Assembly (NCBI GenBank): GCA_905234125.1
Contig: CAJOGQ010000055.1
Location: forward strand, 1-32,542
DNA: 32,542 nucleotides
Direction: 5' to 3'
Origin: an uncultured Bacteroidaceae bacterium
GTDB taxonomy: Bacteria; Bacteroidota; Bacteroidia; Bacteroidales; Bacteroidaceae
The position numbers and the translations under genes were made by a program. This document shows positions 1 to 7,340 of this stretch, one piece after another (the stretch's first letter is position 1; each line of letters opens with the position of its first letter). The notes under the pieces are model-generated. The model was not told the DNA's origin and did not search any database. It saw nothing but the letters and a program-made list of their open reading frames with translations.

Positions 1-32
1 GCAAAATCAAAACAAGCAAAATCATCAATGAC

Positions 33-299
33 ATGACAAAGGTACAACAAAAATCTGAAAAAATCAGCGCTTTTGGCGGAATATTTTTCGTTTTGGACAG
101 ATTTGACCGTATTCTTTCCTCTGTAATCGACTCCCACCTGGGACTTCGCAGTAAGCTGATAGGCTATCAAAGCGCGAGATAACACGGGCCGTCTTCTCCG
201 TTTTCTGCTGTGCCAGCCAAGTGGGTCAGAACGGCAAGGCAGTACAAACTCAATATCTATTCAGCAAAACCTTACAACATTATTTGGGAACACGGATAG
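33..299 (+). pseudogene. IS1380-family transposase remnant
   Basis: Decayed transposase gene. The first 49 codons (MTKVQQKSEK, then FGGIFFVLDRFDR and SSVIDSHLGLRSKLIGYQ) resemble the N-terminus of Bacteroidetes IS1380-type DDE transposases as I remember them. A stop follows at 180-182. The same frame then reads AKWVRTARQYKLNIYS and stops at 297-299, which resembles the C-terminal end of the same family. The catalytic middle, several hundred codons in intact copies, is missing. A short stretch in another frame (RAVFSVFC) suggests an additional indel near the junction. The element therefore cannot code for an active enzyme. Family assignment comes from remembered motifs, not a search. Confidence 0.75.
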
Positions 300-451
300 G
301 CTAACTTTCCTTCGCTGATGCTTTGGTCTAAGCCTCTCGACCTTACGGGGTAAGGGGGAACTAGTTCTTGTCCCATCGGATTACGCGCTTGTATGGCAAA
401 AAAAACAGACAGGCATGTCTCAAATGACGGCAAGACTAGACCGTTGAAAAA
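300..451. other. Non-coding flank of the IS remnant, short palindromes
   Basis: No coding capacity is supported. It contains several small dyads: CCTTAC-ggg-GTAAGG (341-355), the palindrome GAACTAGTTC (358-367) and AGACA-ggca-TGTCT (407-420). This may be the right-hand non-coding end of the IS1380-type element. I could not identify its terminal inverted repeat, because the left end may lie outside the window. Confidence 0.4.
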
Positions 452-599
452 TTATCTGCGGATTTTAGGTATTCCAATTATTCCAATTCCTGTTGTTCCA
501 ATTAAAATATGAAGCACAAAAACCCCTCTTTTCGATACGTTTCTCCATCTTTTGAGCAATTTAGCCACAAAACGAAAAGCCCCTCTTTCGCTCCAGAAT

Positions 600-675
600 G
601 GTGGGTTATTTCCAAATAATGGTAGGTTATCACCCAATAATGCAGGGTTATTGCCCAGTAAAGGACGCTTATTCC
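600..675. repeat. 21-bp tandem repeat, about 3.6 units
   Basis: Units begin at 600, 621 and 642, with a partial copy at 663. Each carries a GGKTTATT-like core followed by CCAATAAT or CCAGTAAA. Because 21 is a multiple of three, the minus-strand ORF through it reads as a heptapeptide repeat (LLGNNPA, LLGDNLP, LFGNNPP). That ORF (452-730, minus) ends in another simple tract, repeated ATTCCAATT at about 471-503. I treat it as a repeat-derived reading frame rather than an established gene. Confidence 0.7.
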
Positions 676-1033
676 ATGACAGATGACAGATGACAGTTTT
701 CTCATGAGCATGATAATACAAACCATTCAACTTTTTTCAGGGAAGTACACAGTAAAGTGCCATTGTGCCATAGTGCCGTTTGGTAAATTCTTGTGCGCAC
801 AGAGCACAGAGCACAGTTTTATTAGGGATGGTATTGCAGAGCGAAAATAAGAGACTAAAATTTTTATTATATATAAAATATATATAATAAAGTTTTTTAC
901 CCTACTTTTTTACAGCTCCTCAGAAAACTGTGCTCTGTGCGCACTTGGACAATTTTCTGATTGTGTTGACAATGTTTGCTCCCTACAAAACTGTCATCTG
1001 TCATCTGTCATACACCAAACGGCACTATGGCAC
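676..1033. repeat. Nested inverted-repeat island with three arm pairs
   Basis: Three arms are repeated in inverted orientation around an AT-rich centre (about 860-895). Arm A is 676-700, three ATGACAG units plus TTTT, and its exact 25-nt reverse complement is at 987-1011. Arm B, 765-784, has an exact 20-nt reverse complement at 1014-1033. Arm C, 793-820, has three GCACAGA-type units; its reverse complement at 924-944 has one fewer 7-nt unit. The order is A-B-C-centre-C'-A'-B', so it is not one simple hairpin. No ORF is supported here. Confidence 0.85.
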
Positions 1034-1050
1034 TATACAGTATGGATTTT

Positions 1051-1226
1051 GTTGAGCCGGTGCCCCCAAGCCGTTGAGCCGGTAGCTCGAAGCCGTTGAG
1101 CCGGTAGCTCAAAGGCGTTGAGGCGGTGGCTCGTTCATGGCGGCATGCTGGCTAAAAAACAACGGCGTTGTTTGGGCAAAACATCGGTGTAGGAAGCTCA
1201 AAACAACGGCGTTGTTTCATGAAAAA
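1051..1226. repeat. Degenerate 22-bp tandem array, about 8 units
   Basis: Four clear units start at 1051, 1073, 1095 and 1117, with consensus GTTGAGCCGGTAGCTCRAAGSC. The 22-bp register continues, much degraded, at 1139, 1161, 1183 and 1205. Two copies of the near-perfect palindrome AAACAACGGCGTTGTTT sit at 1157-1173 and 1201-1217, exactly 44 bp (two periods) apart. The units are contiguous with no spacers, so this is not a CRISPR. 22 is not a multiple of three, which argues against a coding repeat. Confidence 0.75.
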
Positions 1227-1282
1227 CGAGGAAGGGGTGAATGGAAAATAAATGAGGAAAGCATAAAATAAATGGGAAAAAG

Positions 1283-1313
1283 TTGGTGGATTCATTTATT
1301 GTCCGTATCTTTG
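1283..1313 (+). promoter_or_regulatory. Predicted Bacteroidetes promoter for the DUF4301 gene
   Basis: TTGG near 1283 and TATCTTTG at 1306-1313 match the TTTG / TAnnTTTG consensus with about 20 nt between them. The start codon at 1342 leaves a leader of roughly 20-25 nt. Confidence 0.6.
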
Positions 1314-1341
1314 GCAAAACTAATCCAAATACTTAAAAACC

Positions 1342-2829
1342 ATGCTTACACAAGAAGACAAAGATTTTCTCGCGAAGAAAGGCATTTCGGAAGAAAAGCT
1401 GAATGCGCAATTGGAGTGTTTCAAAACAGGTTTCCCTTGGTTGAAGTTGGCAGGAGCCGCATCGCCAGGTAATGGAATCACCATCCCGTCGGAGGCTGAG
1501 AAGAAGGATTACCTCGCAGCTTGGGACGCTTATCTGGACAGCACGGGTAAGGTGCTGAAGTTTGTGCCCGCATCGGGTGCTGCAAGCCGTATGTTCAAGA
1601 ACCTGTTTGAGTTTCTCGACAACGGTGAGAAGACTGCGTTCATCGAGAAGTTTGAGGCTAACCTCGACAAGTTCGCTTTCATCGACGACCTGAAAGAGGC
1701 CATCGCAAAGAATGGTGGCGACAGCAGCGTGAAGACTGCCATTGCCACGTTGTTGGGTGAAGAGGGACTGTCTTACGGCAAATTGCCAAAGGGTTTGCTG
1801 AAGTTCCACAAATATGAGGACGGCGCACGCACGCCTGTGGAGGAGCATCTGGTGGAAGGTGCACTCTATGCTGGAGGTAAGGACGGTCAGGTGAGTGTAC
1901 ACTTCACGGTGAGTCCTGAGCATCGCCCATTGTTCGAGGCTTTGGTTGCCAAGGTAGCTCCGAAGTACGAAGAGAAGTTTGGTGTGAAATACTCCATCAG
2001 TTTCTCGGAGCAGAAGGCAAGCACAGACACCGTTGCAGCCAACCCCGACAACACTCCGTTCAGAGGAAAGGATGGCAAAATCCTCTTCCGTCCAGGTGGT
2101 CATGGTGCCCTCATCGAGAACCTGAACGACCTCGATGCCGACATCATCTTCATCAAGAACATCGACAATGTGGTGCCTGACCGCTTGAAGGCTGAGACCG
2201 TTGAGTACAAGAAACTCATCGCTGGCGTGTTGGTGACGAAGCAGAAGAAGGCATTTGAGTATCTCGAACTGCTCGACAGCGGCAAGTACACCCATGCACA
2301 ACTGGAGGAAATCATCCGATTCCTGCGCGATGAACTCTCCTGCCGCAATCCTGAACTGAAGGATTTGGAGGACGCTGAACTGGCCATCTATCTGAAGAAG
2401 AAGCTGAACCGCCCCATGCGCGTGTGCGGTATGGTGAAGAATGTGGGTGAACCAGGTGGTGGTCCCTTCTTGGCTTACAATCAGGACGGAACGATCAGTC
2501 TGCAAATCCTTGAGAGCAGTCAGATTGACACCAAGAATGCAGAGTATCTGCAGATGTTCCAGAACGGCACCCATTTCAACCCCGTTGACCTCGTGTGCGC
2601 CGTGAAGGACTATAAAGGCAAGAAGTTCGACCTCACGAAGTATGTGGATCACCAGACTGGCTTCATCTCGAACAAGAGCAAGGACGGAAAGGAACTCAAG
2701 GCGCTCGAATTGCCAGGTCTCTGGAATGGTGCCATGAGCGACTGGAACACCATCTTCGTGGAAGTACCGCTCGGCACGTTCAATCCTGTGAAGACGGTGA
2801 ACGACCTGCTGAGAGAACAACACCAATAA
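1342..2829 (+). CDS. DUF4301 family protein
   Basis: A 495-residue cytoplasmic protein without signal peptide, recognised as the DUF4301 family common in Bacteroidales. Characteristic stretches are FVPASGAASRMFK (about residues 74-86), RPGGHGALIENLN (about 250-262) and GEPGGGPF (about 369-376). The glycine-rich FRPGGHGALIENL resembles the substrate-binding loop of UDP-sugar pyrophosphorylases, so a nucleotidyltransferase-like fold is plausible; that is inference and the reaction is unknown. A promoter-like element lies just upstream. The next gene, rsmG, begins 4 nt after the stop, so the two are probably cotranscribed. The minus-strand 503-residue ORF over the same span is a shadow. Confidence 0.9.
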   Translation: MLTQEDKDFLAKKGISEEKLNAQLECFKTGFPWLKLAGAASPGNGITIPSEAEKKDYLAAWDAYLDSTGKVLKFVPASGAASRMFKNLFEFLDNGEKTAFIEKFEANLDKFAFIDDLKEAIAKNGGDSSVKTAIATLLGEEGLSYGKLPKGLLKFHKYEDGARTPVEEHLVEGALYAGGKDGQVSVHFTVSPEHRPLFEALVAKVAPKYEEKFGVKYSISFSEQKASTDTVAANPDNTPFRGKDGKILFRPGGHGALIENLNDLDADIIFIKNIDNVVPDRLKAETVEYKKLIAGVLVTKQKKAFEYLELLDSGKYTHAQLEEIIRFLRDELSCRNPELKDLEDAELAIYLKKKLNRPMRVCGMVKNVGEPGGGPFLAYNQDGTISLQILESSQIDTKNAEYLQMFQNGTHFNPVDLVCAVKDYKGKKFDLTKYVDHQTGFISNKSKDGKELKALELPGLWNGAMSDWNTIFVEVPLGTFNPVKTVNDLLREQHQ

Positions 2830-2833
2830 ATGT

Positions 2834-3466
2834 ATGCAAATCATTCAGAAGTATTTTCCATATTTGACGGAGCTTCAGGTTGAGCAATTCGCTCAGCTTG
2901 AGGCTCTTTATAACGACTGGAACGCGAAGATTAACGTGATTTCCAGAAAGGACATCCAGAACCTCTACGAGCACCATGTGTTGCACTCCTTAGGCATCGC
3001 GAAGGTGGTGAACTTCAAGGATGGCACCACGGTGATGGATCTCGGAACAGGTGGTGGATTTCCTGGCATTCCATTAGCCATTCTCTTCCCAAACACGCAG
3101 TTCCACTTGGTTGACAGCATCGGGAAGAAGGTGAAAGTGGCAAATGAGGTAGCAACAGCTATCGGACTGAAAAACGTGAAGTTAAGCCACGCAAGAGCTG
3201 AGGAAATCAAAGAGCAGTATGACTTTGTGGTGACTCGTGCCGTGATGCCGATGGTGGAGCTGATGAAGGTGGCTCGGAAGAACATCAAGAGGGAACAGCA
3301 CAACGCGGTACCCAACGGCATCATCGCCCTGAAAGGTGGAGAACTGGCTGGCGAAATTGCTTCGATGAAGAACATCTGCACCGTGTGGGAATTGAGCGAT
3401 TTCTTCGAGGAAGAATACTTTAAGACCAAGAAAGTGGTGCACGTCACCATCGTCAACAAGAAATGA
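2834..3466 (+). CDS. rsmG: 16S rRNA (guanine-N7) methyltransferase RsmG
   Basis: A 210-residue SAM-dependent methyltransferase that, by family knowledge, methylates N7 of G527 (E. coli numbering) in 16S rRNA. Visible hallmarks are the N-terminal NVISRKDIQNLYEHHVLHS block (about residues 34-52), the SAM-binding loop MDLGTGGGFPGIPLA (about 66-80) and VVTRAVMPM (about 132-140). Length is normal for the family. It starts 4 nt after the DUF4301 gene. Its stop overlaps the start of the metallo-hydrolase gene (ATGA), indicating translational coupling. Confidence 0.96.
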   Translation: MQIIQKYFPYLTELQVEQFAQLEALYNDWNAKINVISRKDIQNLYEHHVLHSLGIAKVVNFKDGTTVMDLGTGGGFPGIPLAILFPNTQFHLVDSIGKKVKVANEVATAIGLKNVKLSHARAEEIKEQYDFVVTRAVMPMVELMKVARKNIKREQHNAVPNGIIALKGGELAGEIASMKNICTVWELSDFFEEEYFKTKKVVHVTIVNKK

Positions 3467-4113
3467 ACATGAACATCAAAACATTTGAAGTCAACCCGCT
3501 CTGTGTGAACTGCTATGTGTTGAGTGATGAAACCAAGGAGGCTGTCATCATCGACTGTGGATGTTCCGACGAATACGAGTGGACAGACATCAGGAAATAT
3601 ATCGCTACGGAAGGATTGCAGGTGAAGCATCTGCTCAACACCCACCTGCATTTCGACCATGTGTGGGGCAACGCATTTGCCTATAGAGAACTGGGCTTGC
3701 GTCCTGAAGCCAACTACGAAGACCTGCACATCTACGAGAACATGGACGAACAAATCCGTTCGGTTGTGGGTGTAGGTCTTCCCCACCCTCCCATTCCTCC
3801 CCTCGGCACATCCCTCTTAGATGGAAGTGAGGTAAGCTTCGGCAACACAACACTAAAAGTCATCGCCACTCCTGGACACTCGCGTGGCTGCATCTGCTTC
3901 TACTCCCAAGCGGATGGTGTGCTCTTCTCAGGCGACACCCTCTTCTGTGGCAGTTGTGGACGCACCGATTTGGAAGGTGGAAACTATCAGGACATCATGC
4001 AAAGTCTCAAAAAACTGGCAAAACTACCTAACGAAACCAAGGTGTATTGCGGACACGGGCCATCCACCACAATTGGAAGGGAGAAGACCTATAACCTCTA
4101 CATGAGAGGCTAA
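3463..4113 (+). CDS. Metallo-beta-lactamase fold hydrolase, glyoxalase II-like
   Basis: A 216-residue Zn-hydrolase. The metal-binding signature THLHFDH sits at residues 60-66. Later ligand regions are TPGHSRGC (about 135-142), FSGDTLFCGSCGRTD (about 155-169) and CGHGPSTT (about 196-203). The size and the GDTLF/GRTD block match small YcbL-like hydroxyacylglutathione hydrolase relatives, which often have thioesterase activity and an uncertain substrate. The start overlaps the rsmG stop by 4 nt; a second in-frame ATG lies 6 nt later. It ends this three-gene run. Confidence 0.92.
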   Translation: MNMNIKTFEVNPLCVNCYVLSDETKEAVIIDCGCSDEYEWTDIRKYIATEGLQVKHLLNTHLHFDHVWGNAFAYRELGLRPEANYEDLHIYENMDEQIRSVVGVGLPHPPIPPLGTSLLDGSEVSFGNTTLKVIATPGHSRGCICFYSQADGVLFSGDTLFCGSCGRTDLEGGNYQDIMQSLKKLAKLPNETKVYCGHGPSTTIGREKTYNLYMRG

Positions 4114-4161
4114 CAATTCCCTTCTTACACTCCCTCTTTGCAAAAAACTGACAGAAAGTCA

Positions 4162-4191
4162 TTGCCCATTGCGAAAAAAGCAGTAACTTTG
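4162..4191 (+). promoter_or_regulatory. Predicted promoter of the sigma-54 activator operon
   Basis: TTG at 4162-4164, a 19-nt gap, then TAACTTTG at 4184-4191 fit the Bacteroidetes vegetative promoter. Transcription would begin near 4197. That rules out the TTG at 4138 used by the ORF track and supports the ATG at 4213. Confidence 0.6.
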
Positions 4192-4212
4192 TCACGATTT
4201 TCAGAAAGCAAT

Positions 4213-5520
4213 ATGAACGACAAGATTATACAACAGGTAAAACAGCGGTATGGCATCGTGGGGAACTATGAGGGACTGAACCGCAGTATCGACGTGGCCA
4301 TTCAGGTAGCGCCGACTGAATTGTCTGTGCTGATTTATGGTGAAAGCGGTGTGGGCAAGGAGGTTTTGCCAAAGGTGATTCATGATAACTCTGCACGAAA
4401 GCACAACAAATATTTCGCCATCAACTGTGGTTCCCTGCCTGAAGGCACCATCGATTCAGAACTTTTCGGTCACAAGAAAGGTGCATTCACAGGTGCGCTG
4501 GATGACCGTGAGGGTTATTTTGGTGTGGCAAACAAAGGTACGCTGTTTTTGGACGAAGTGGGTGAACTGCCTTTAGCCACCCAAGCAAGATTGCTGCGTG
4601 TGCTGGAGACTGGTGAATACATCCGCGTGGGCGAAAGCGAAGTGAGGAAGACTGATGTGAGAATCGTGGCAGCCACCAACGTGAACATGCAGAAAGCCAT
4701 CCGCGAAGGGAAATTCAGAGAGGATTTGTATTACAGACTGAACACCATCCCCATCAACATGCCCCCTCTCCGCGAACGAGGCAAGGACATTGAATTGCTG
4801 TTCAGGAAGTTTGCCTATGACATATCGGAGAAATACCGCATAGAACCCGTTCGGCTGACAGATGACGCGCGCGAACTATTATTAAGATATAAGTGGCCAG
4901 GCAACATCAGACAGTTGCGCAATCTGGTGGAGCAAATCAGCATCATCAGCAAAGAACGGGAAATCACATCCGAAATGCTGAGAGGCTATGGGGTGACTGA
5001 CGATTCGCAGGGTGAGACTGGATTGGTGTTGCACGGAGCCAACCGCATGGAACACACGGCTGAGGTGCATAGTTATGAAAAGGAACGTGATTTGTTGTTC
5101 CAACTGCTCTCCAGCATCGGCAAAGAGGTGAAGGATCTGAAGGAGCTGGTACACAGCAACATGGAACACATACAGAATGTTCCCGCAGAGGGCTATCGGA
5201 TGTTTGAGGAAGAAAAACCCAACATCGGCACACCTGTACAGTATGGCCGTCAGACGCCTGTGCAACCGTCCAAGCCTTATTTCGTGAATGAGCAACGCTA
5301 CCAACCACAAGGGAACGTGTCCTACCCTGACCACCATATTCAGGATGTTGACGTAGAGGCGATAGAGGAGACACCCATGTCGAACAAGGAGCTGATGAAG
5401 AAGAACATCATCGACTCGCTGAAACGCAACAATGGCAACCGCAAGAAGACAGCCAAGGAACTGGATATCTCAGAACGAACGCTGTACAGGAAAATCAAGG
5501 ACTACGGATTAGATATTTAA
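4213..5520 (+). CDS. Sigma-54 interacting transcriptional activator, AAA+ plus Fis HTH
   Basis: A 435-residue bacterial enhancer-binding protein. The AAA+ domain carries Walker A GESGVGKE (about residues 43-50), the sigma-54-contacting GAFTGA loop (about 91-96), Walker B LFLDEVGEL (about 111-119) and LRERGKDIELL. The C-terminal HTH is NGNRKKTAKELDISERTLYRK. There is no receiver, GAF or PAS domain before the AAA+ domain, so the activating signal is not evident. A poorly conserved, partly coiled linker separates the domains. I chose ATG 4213 over TTG 4138 because the promoter-like element lies between them. lptE follows after 1 nt, a linkage I recall from other Bacteroidales. Confidence 0.93.
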   Translation: MNDKIIQQVKQRYGIVGNYEGLNRSIDVAIQVAPTELSVLIYGESGVGKEVLPKVIHDNSARKHNKYFAINCGSLPEGTIDSELFGHKKGAFTGALDDREGYFGVANKGTLFLDEVGELPLATQARLLRVLETGEYIRVGESEVRKTDVRIVAATNVNMQKAIREGKFREDLYYRLNTIPINMPPLRERGKDIELLFRKFAYDISEKYRIEPVRLTDDARELLLRYKWPGNIRQLRNLVEQISIISKEREITSEMLRGYGVTDDSQGETGLVLHGANRMEHTAEVHSYEKERDLLFQLLSSIGKEVKDLKELVHSNMEHIQNVPAEGYRMFEEEKPNIGTPVQYGRQTPVQPSKPYFVNEQRYQPQGNVSYPDHHIQDVDVEAIEETPMSNKELMKKNIIDSLKRNNGNRKKTAKELDISERTLYRKIKDYGLDI

Positions 5521-5521
5521 G

Positions 5522-6028
5522 ATGAAGAGATACGCAATCATACTGAGCCTGTTGGTGGGTGTGTTGTCCGCTTGCACCATCAGCTACAAGTTCACGGGCA
5601 CGAGCATCGACTACACGAAGACCAAGTCAATCAGCCTCGACAAGTTCCCCATCCGCGCCAACTATGTGTGGAGCCCGATGGAGTCGATGTTCTACAACTC
5701 GCTGAGTGACGCTTTTGCACGAAAGACAAAACTGAAGGTGCTGAAGCGTGGTGGTGACTTGCAACTGGCAGGTGAAATTGTGGAATACAGCCAAACGAAC
5801 AAGAGCGTCAGTTCGGACGGCTATTCAGCACAAGTGCAGCTGAAAATCACGGTGAACGTCAGGTTTGTGAACAACGTGAAGCATGAAGAGGATTTCGAGC
5901 AACGATTCAGCGCCACAGCAGATTATGACTCATCACAGCAATTGGCCACCGTACAGGAGAAACTGGTGCAGGAAATGATTGACAACATCGTTGACCAAAT
6001 ATTTAACGCAACCGTAGCAAACTGGTAA
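5522..6028 (+). CDS. lptE: LptE-family LPS-assembly lipoprotein
   Basis: A 168-residue lipoprotein with signal MKRYAIILSLLVGVLSAC and lipobox LSAC, giving a lipidated Cys18. The body (CTISYKFTGTSIDY, then LKRGGDLQLAGEIVEYSQTN) matches the Bacteroidetes LptE family. By family knowledge it partners LptD in the outer membrane to insert LPS. It begins 1 nt after the sigma-54 activator stop, so it is almost surely in that operon. The secretion gene secG lies two genes downstream. Confidence 0.88.
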   Translation: MKRYAIILSLLVGVLSACTISYKFTGTSIDYTKTKSISLDKFPIRANYVWSPMESMFYNSLSDAFARKTKLKVLKRGGDLQLAGEIVEYSQTNKSVSSDGYSAQVQLKITVNVRFVNNVKHEEDFEQRFSATADYDSSQQLATVQEKLVQEMIDNIVDQIFNATVANW

Positions 6029-6059
6029 TCAATAAGAAAACTACCTTTACATGTAGTAT

Positions 6060-6794
6060 ATGATAAACATAAAAGAACTAATAGAAGATACATCCAAACT
6101 CAATGCGGACACGCTTCCCGAGTTGAAAGGACTCTTAGAGAGACACCCCTTTTTCCAAGTGGTTCGTTTGCTTTATATTGCTAATCTCTACAAGCTTCAC
6201 TCGCCAGACTTTGGAGCTGAACTAAGAAAGGCAAGCGTGTTTGTTCCTGACCGAACCGCTCTGTTCACGCTGACTGAGGGCATCAACTATCAATTCCCCA
6301 ACGAAGTGTCGAATGCGGACATCGAAACGGAATATGACAGCAACAGAACCATGTCGCTCATCAATGGGTTCTTGGCTGACAGAATTGAGACAGATGACAA
6401 CGATGCGGAAGAAAAGTATGTGCCCTCTGTGGCTGACCTCACTACCGACTATGCATCATTCCTCATGCAACAAGATCAGCAAGACGACAAAAAGACCAAA
6501 GACTCCCCCAAACTGAAAGGCGAAGAACTGATAGATTCCTTCATCGAAGAGACAAAAGGCAAACAACGTTTTGAGATGCCCAACATCGACGATGAAGAGT
6601 TCGCCTCACCTGAGTTTTCGGAAGAAGATGAAGAGATTTATACCGAAAGTATGGTCAATATTTACATCAAACAGGGCCGATATCAGCAAGCTTTAGAAAT
6701 ATTACGCAAAATTTCTTTGAATAATCCAAAAAAAAGTCCTAACTTTGCAGCGCAAATCAATCTGCTCGAAATCATACTGAACGGTCAGAAGTAA
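6060..6794 (+). CDS. Hypothetical protein with C-terminal TPR-like repeat
   Basis: A 244-residue cytoplasmic protein I do not recognise beyond a conserved Bacteroidales family. The N-terminal part is helical (LKGLLERHPFFQVVRLLYIANL). The middle is acidic and low complexity (about residues 85-190). The C-terminus, SMVNIYIKQGRYQQALEILRKI (about 198-219), looks like a single TPR helix pair. It lies between lptE and secG, 31 nt after lptE, which suggests an envelope or secretion-associated scaffold; this is inference only. A weak TACCTTTA occurs at about 6042, just upstream of the ATG. Confidence 0.75.
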   Translation: MINIKELIEDTSKLNADTLPELKGLLERHPFFQVVRLLYIANLYKLHSPDFGAELRKASVFVPDRTALFTLTEGINYQFPNEVSNADIETEYDSNRTMSLINGFLADRIETDDNDAEEKYVPSVADLTTDYASFLMQQDQQDDKKTKDSPKLKGEELIDSFIEETKGKQRFEMPNIDDEEFASPEFSEEDEEIYTESMVNIYIKQGRYQQALEILRKISLNNPKKSPNFAAQINLLEIILNGQK

Positions 6795-6855
6795 GATTCG
6801 GGCATGTTGACATGTGTTGAAACGACAGAATAACATTAACAAAAACTAAATAAAA

Positions 6856-7185
6856 ATGTACTCATTAATCATTGTACTCATTCTGATCGCATCAGTACTG
6901 ATGTGCGGAATCGTTCTTATTCAAGAATCAAAGGGCGGTGGTCTTGCATCCAGCTTCGCTTCTTCAAACCAAATCATGGGTGTACGTAAAACAACTGACT
7001 TTCTGGAGAAAGCAACATGGGGCTTAGCTATCGCTATGGTGGTGCTCAGCGTCGTTTCTGCTGCATTCGTGACAAAAGCAACGGTGGAAGAAACACCTAT
7101 CAACATCAGCGCACCTGCTCAGTCAACTGACGCAGGCAATGTTCCTTCATTCCCTGCTGCAGGTACACAGACTCCAGCTGAATAA
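6856..7185 (+). CDS. secG: Preprotein translocase subunit SecG
   Basis: A 109-residue inner-membrane subunit of the SecYEG translocon. Two membrane segments flank the conserved cytoplasmic loop: about residues 1-22 (MYSLIIVLILIASVLMCG), then IQESKGGGLASSFAS and FLEKATWGLAIAMVVLSVV (about 50-75). A low-complexity tail ends the protein. Size and topology are normal. It lies 61 nt downstream of the TPR-like gene and is followed by a strong terminator. Confidence 0.95.
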   Translation: MYSLIIVLILIASVLMCGIVLIQESKGGGLASSFASSNQIMGVRKTTDFLEKATWGLAIAMVVLSVVSAAFVTKATVEETPINISAPAQSTDAGNVPSFPAAGTQTPAE

Positions 7186-7210
7186 AGAACACAAAAAACT
7201 CAAAAAGAAA

Positions 7211-7242
7211 AGAGCTACATGTTTTTTCATGTGGCTCTTTTT
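7211..7242 (+). terminator. Rho-independent terminator after secG
   Basis: A 10-bp stem GAGCTACATG / CATGTGGCTC (one U-G pair) with a TTTTTT loop, followed by TTTTT. It closes the sigma-54 activator-lptE-secG operon. Confidence 0.9.
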
Positions 7243-7302
7243 GTCAAAATCTTGTTCACATTGAGAAGATTTGATACATTTTTGCAAAAAAATTGTATTT
7301 AT

Positions 7303-7336
7303 TTTGCTGATATTTGAAAAAAAGACAATATCTTTG
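7303..7336 (+). promoter_or_regulatory. Predicted promoter directly abutting the SPOR gene start
   Basis: TTTG at 7303-7306, a 22-nt gap and TATCTTTG at 7329-7336. The downstream ATG is only 4 nt after the -7 box, so the transcript could be leaderless or nearly so. Confidence 0.55.
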
Positions 7337-7340
7337 TAAC

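Noticed and set aside
300-451. Group II intron or other ribozyme fragment
   Set aside because: Small palindromes alone are not evidence. No domain V-like hairpin or reverse transcriptase was seen, and the adjacent IS remnant explains the locus better.
452-730. 92-residue minus-strand ORF as a real gene
   Set aside because: Its openness is explained by 21-bp and 9-bp tandem repeats, it has no recognised domain and no clear promoter. Kept as a repeat observation only.
1051-1226. CRISPR array
   Set aside because: Units are contiguous at 22 bp with no unique spacers between identical repeats, and no cas genes are in the window.
1333-2844. 503-residue minus-strand ORF
   Set aside because: It is the mirror of the DUF4301 gene, which has family motifs, a promoter and a neighbour in operon. 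The antisense product is compositionally odd.
4138-4212. Extended N-terminus of the sigma-54 activator from TTG 4138
   Set aside because: A promoter-like TTG-N19-TAACTTTG lies inside this extension, and ATG 4213 gives the usual domain start.
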